The position numbers and the translations under genes are program-made. From the NCBI RefSeq assembly GCF_041504345.1, contig NZ_CP167895.1, forward strand, positions 1,798,001 through 1,862,000: a DNA stretch of 64,000 nucleotides, written 5' to 3'. Positions 62,663-64,000 of the stretch are shown here, one piece after another. Numbering within the stretch: position 1 is the stretch's first letter; every line of letters begins with the position of its first letter. The notes under the pieces were generated by a model. That model was not told the DNA's origin. It worked only from the letters and a program-made list of their open reading frames with translations, and made no database searches. This DNA is from Vibrio sp. BS-M-Sm-2. GTDB lineage: Bacteria > Pseudomonadota > Gammaproteobacteria > Enterobacterales > Vibrionaceae.

Positions 62663-64000
62663 CTAGCGTTTACGCCAAGCTTGGGTTCGCTTCTCGAATA
62701 ACTTGTTGATTAACATATGAATCAACTTCGCGCTCGCTGCCGATATCATGATCATCACCGCCATAGCAGCTGCTGCACCCGTTTGCCCCGCATCATCCAT
62801 ATTCAATACTGAAACTGATGCTGGGATCGTATTGGTAGAATACAAGAATACTACCGCAGATGTCGTGGTAAGTGCATTAATAAACAGGTATGTCGCAATA
62901 TCTAAAATCGCCGGCAGACAAACGGGTACCGTCACCTTAAAGAACAGCTTGTATTGCGGTAGGTTAACCGAAGCCGCCGTCGCTTCTATTTCTTCAGGCA
63001 GCTGTTTTAATGCAGTTAACGCTGTCATGTGCCCGACTGTGTAGTAGTGAACCACGGTGTTTATCACCAAGAACGCCATCGTGCCATACAAGAAGTTGAA
63101 TGGATTGCTCAAGTCATTGAAGTAGAAGATATAGCCCAAACCCAACACCATGCCCGGAACCGCCATTGGCACAACACTAAGCATCTGCATTGCCTGACGA
63201 ACAGGACCAAATGCTCTGCCCTTCTCAATGCAGTACGCGCCTAAGAAAATCAATACGGTACCGATAATCGCAGTCCAAGCGCCGAGGGTTAAAGAGTTGA
63301 AAAATGGCGTCCAACCATAAGTACTCATCTCTGCGAAGTTATAGTTATTTAGCGTTAGCGTTTTATTCCAAGGCCAGAAAGTGACCATAGAACCGTATAT
63401 CGCCATACCTAGCACGATAACAACAGCCACTGAAATTACGGTGCAATAGAGTAAACACACGCCATCACGTAGAGTGTTTGGCTCTGGTTGATAAGCGACG
63501 GAGCGAGTATCAAACAAGCTCTTCTGTTTCTTTTGAACCCAGCGGTCAACGGTAAACGCAAGCAACGCAGGCAATAGCAATAGGATGCTGGTCACCGCGC
63601 CCATAGAGAAATTCTGTTGCCCTACTACCTGCTTAAAGATATCGGTAGACAGAACGTTGTAGCTACCACCAATCACCTTTGGCACACCAAAATCACAAAC
63701 CACCAGCGTAAACACAACGATCAAGGTACTTATCAAACCGTATTTTGCCGCAGGTAACGTCACCATGAAGAAGGTTTTTAGCGATGAAGTATTGAGTGCA
63801 CGTGCCGCCTCATAAAGACGAGCGTCAGAGGTTCTCAATGAAGTAGTTAAAATCATTAAGGCGTGTGGAAACGTCCAGAATATCAGGCCTAGTGATATAC
63901 CAATCAAACCGTATACCGAATTTCCCCCTAATACTTCTTTGGCGATACCTTGGTTGCCAAATAAGAAGATCAAACTGATCGCAGGAAGCAACGATGGAGC
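62663..64000 (-). CDS. 2-aminoethylphosphonate ABC transporter permease, double domain (5' end outside window)
   Basis: The frame is open to the right edge, so at least 446 residues of a longer protein are present. It has two BPD_transp_1 permease halves: the EAA loops are LYEAARALNTSSLKTFFMVT and IEATAASVNLPQYKLFFKVT, each followed by LP. Such fused permeases form the PhnU/PhnV part of AEP importers. The last segment, AAAAMAVMIMISAASAKLIH, is a typical C-terminus. phnR is next to it, 68 nt downstream. Confidence 0.85.
   Translation of the reverse strand, partial: APSLLPAISLIFLFGNQGIAKEVLGGNSVYGLIGISLGLIFWTFPHALMILTTSLRTSDARLYEAARALNTSSLKTFFMVTLPAAKYGLISTLIVVFTLVVCDFGVPKVIGGSYNVLSTDIFKQVVGQQNFSMGAVTSILLLLPALLAFTVDRWVQKKQKSLFDTRSVAYQPEPNTLRDGVCLLYCTVISVAVVIVLGMAIYGSMVTFWPWNKTLTLNNYNFAEMSTYGWTPFFNSLTLGAWTAIIGTVLIFLGAYCIEKGRAFGPVRQAMQMLSVVPMAVPGMVLGLGYIFYFNDLSNPFNFLYGTMAFLVINTVVHYYTVGHMTALTALKQLPEEIEATAASVNLPQYKLFFKVTVPVCLPAILDIATYLFINALTTTSAVVFLYSTNTIPASVSVLNMDDAGQTGAAAAMAVMIMISAASAKLIHMLINKLFEKRTQAWRKR

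Noticed and set aside
1..64000. CRISPR array, tRNA or rRNA genes
   Set aside because: No regularly spaced repeats and no tRNA-like cloverleaf or rRNA sequence were noticed while reading; a covariance search was not possible.

Overview
The window looks like a Vibrio chromosome, probably the secondary chromosome. Gene content (kbl-tdh, sdaA, a phn 2-aminoethylphosphonate uptake locus, a gluconate TRAP locus, a ViuB-type siderophore reductase, many chemotaxis and c-di-GMP proteins), moderate to low GC and gammaproteobacterial protein sequences all fit. Genus and replicon are inferred from family knowledge, not from a search.

Layout. 1-1620: 3' part of a surface adhesin-like gene. 1.7-3.7 kb: mobile-element debris, made up of a broken IS110-family transposase whose leader keeps a bridge-RNA-like stem, an integrase N-terminal piece, and the 3' tail of a group II intron (maturase C-terminus, domains V and VI). 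3.8-11.5 kb: a complete L-fucose operon read leftward as fucR-fucP-fucI-fucK-fucU-fucA-fucO, with GC-rich hairpins in several gene gaps. 12.2-26.7 kb: a low-GC accessory region. It starts with an IS6 remnant that truncates a gene, continues with a leftward array of small unrecognised genes containing two paralogous families (A, three copies; B, two copies), two chemoreceptors, three small unknown genes (one broken), and a leftward six-gene set: a catalytic-domain-only tyrosine recombinase, three small unknown genes, a PP-loop PAPS-reductase-like protein (IbrA type) and a ParB-like protein (IbrB type). It ends in degenerate IS3 and other transposase pieces. 27.4-64 kb: ordinary chromosomal genes.

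Core part. kbl-tdh degrade threonine. A LysR regulator, a PepSY reductase-like protein with a DUF2946 partner, a cytochrome b562, a PHP phosphatase (YcdX), an HD-GYP c-di-GMP phosphodiesterase, YbjQ, an M23 endopeptidase, a TPR protein, a cytochrome b561, a heterodimeric MdlAB-like ABC exporter (one half frameshifted), a NUDIX hydrolase, a DUF333 lipoprotein, a YdcF-like protein, serine deaminase, a POT peptide transporter and a siderophore-interacting protein follow. Then comes a gluconate regulon (gntR, gnd, gntK, TRAP DctMQP) with three near-identical GntR/LacI-type operators, an EamA transporter, PhnR, and a double-domain phosphonate ABC permease that runs off the right edge.

The most unusual content is the recombinase-IbrAB operon (21.75-26.1 kb), which may be an undescribed mobile or defence/regulatory module, and the repeated small-gene array (12.8-17.4 kb). 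Several genes, including one in the core part, are broken exactly at 6-7 base homopolymers, so part of the apparent decay could be sequencing error or slippage.
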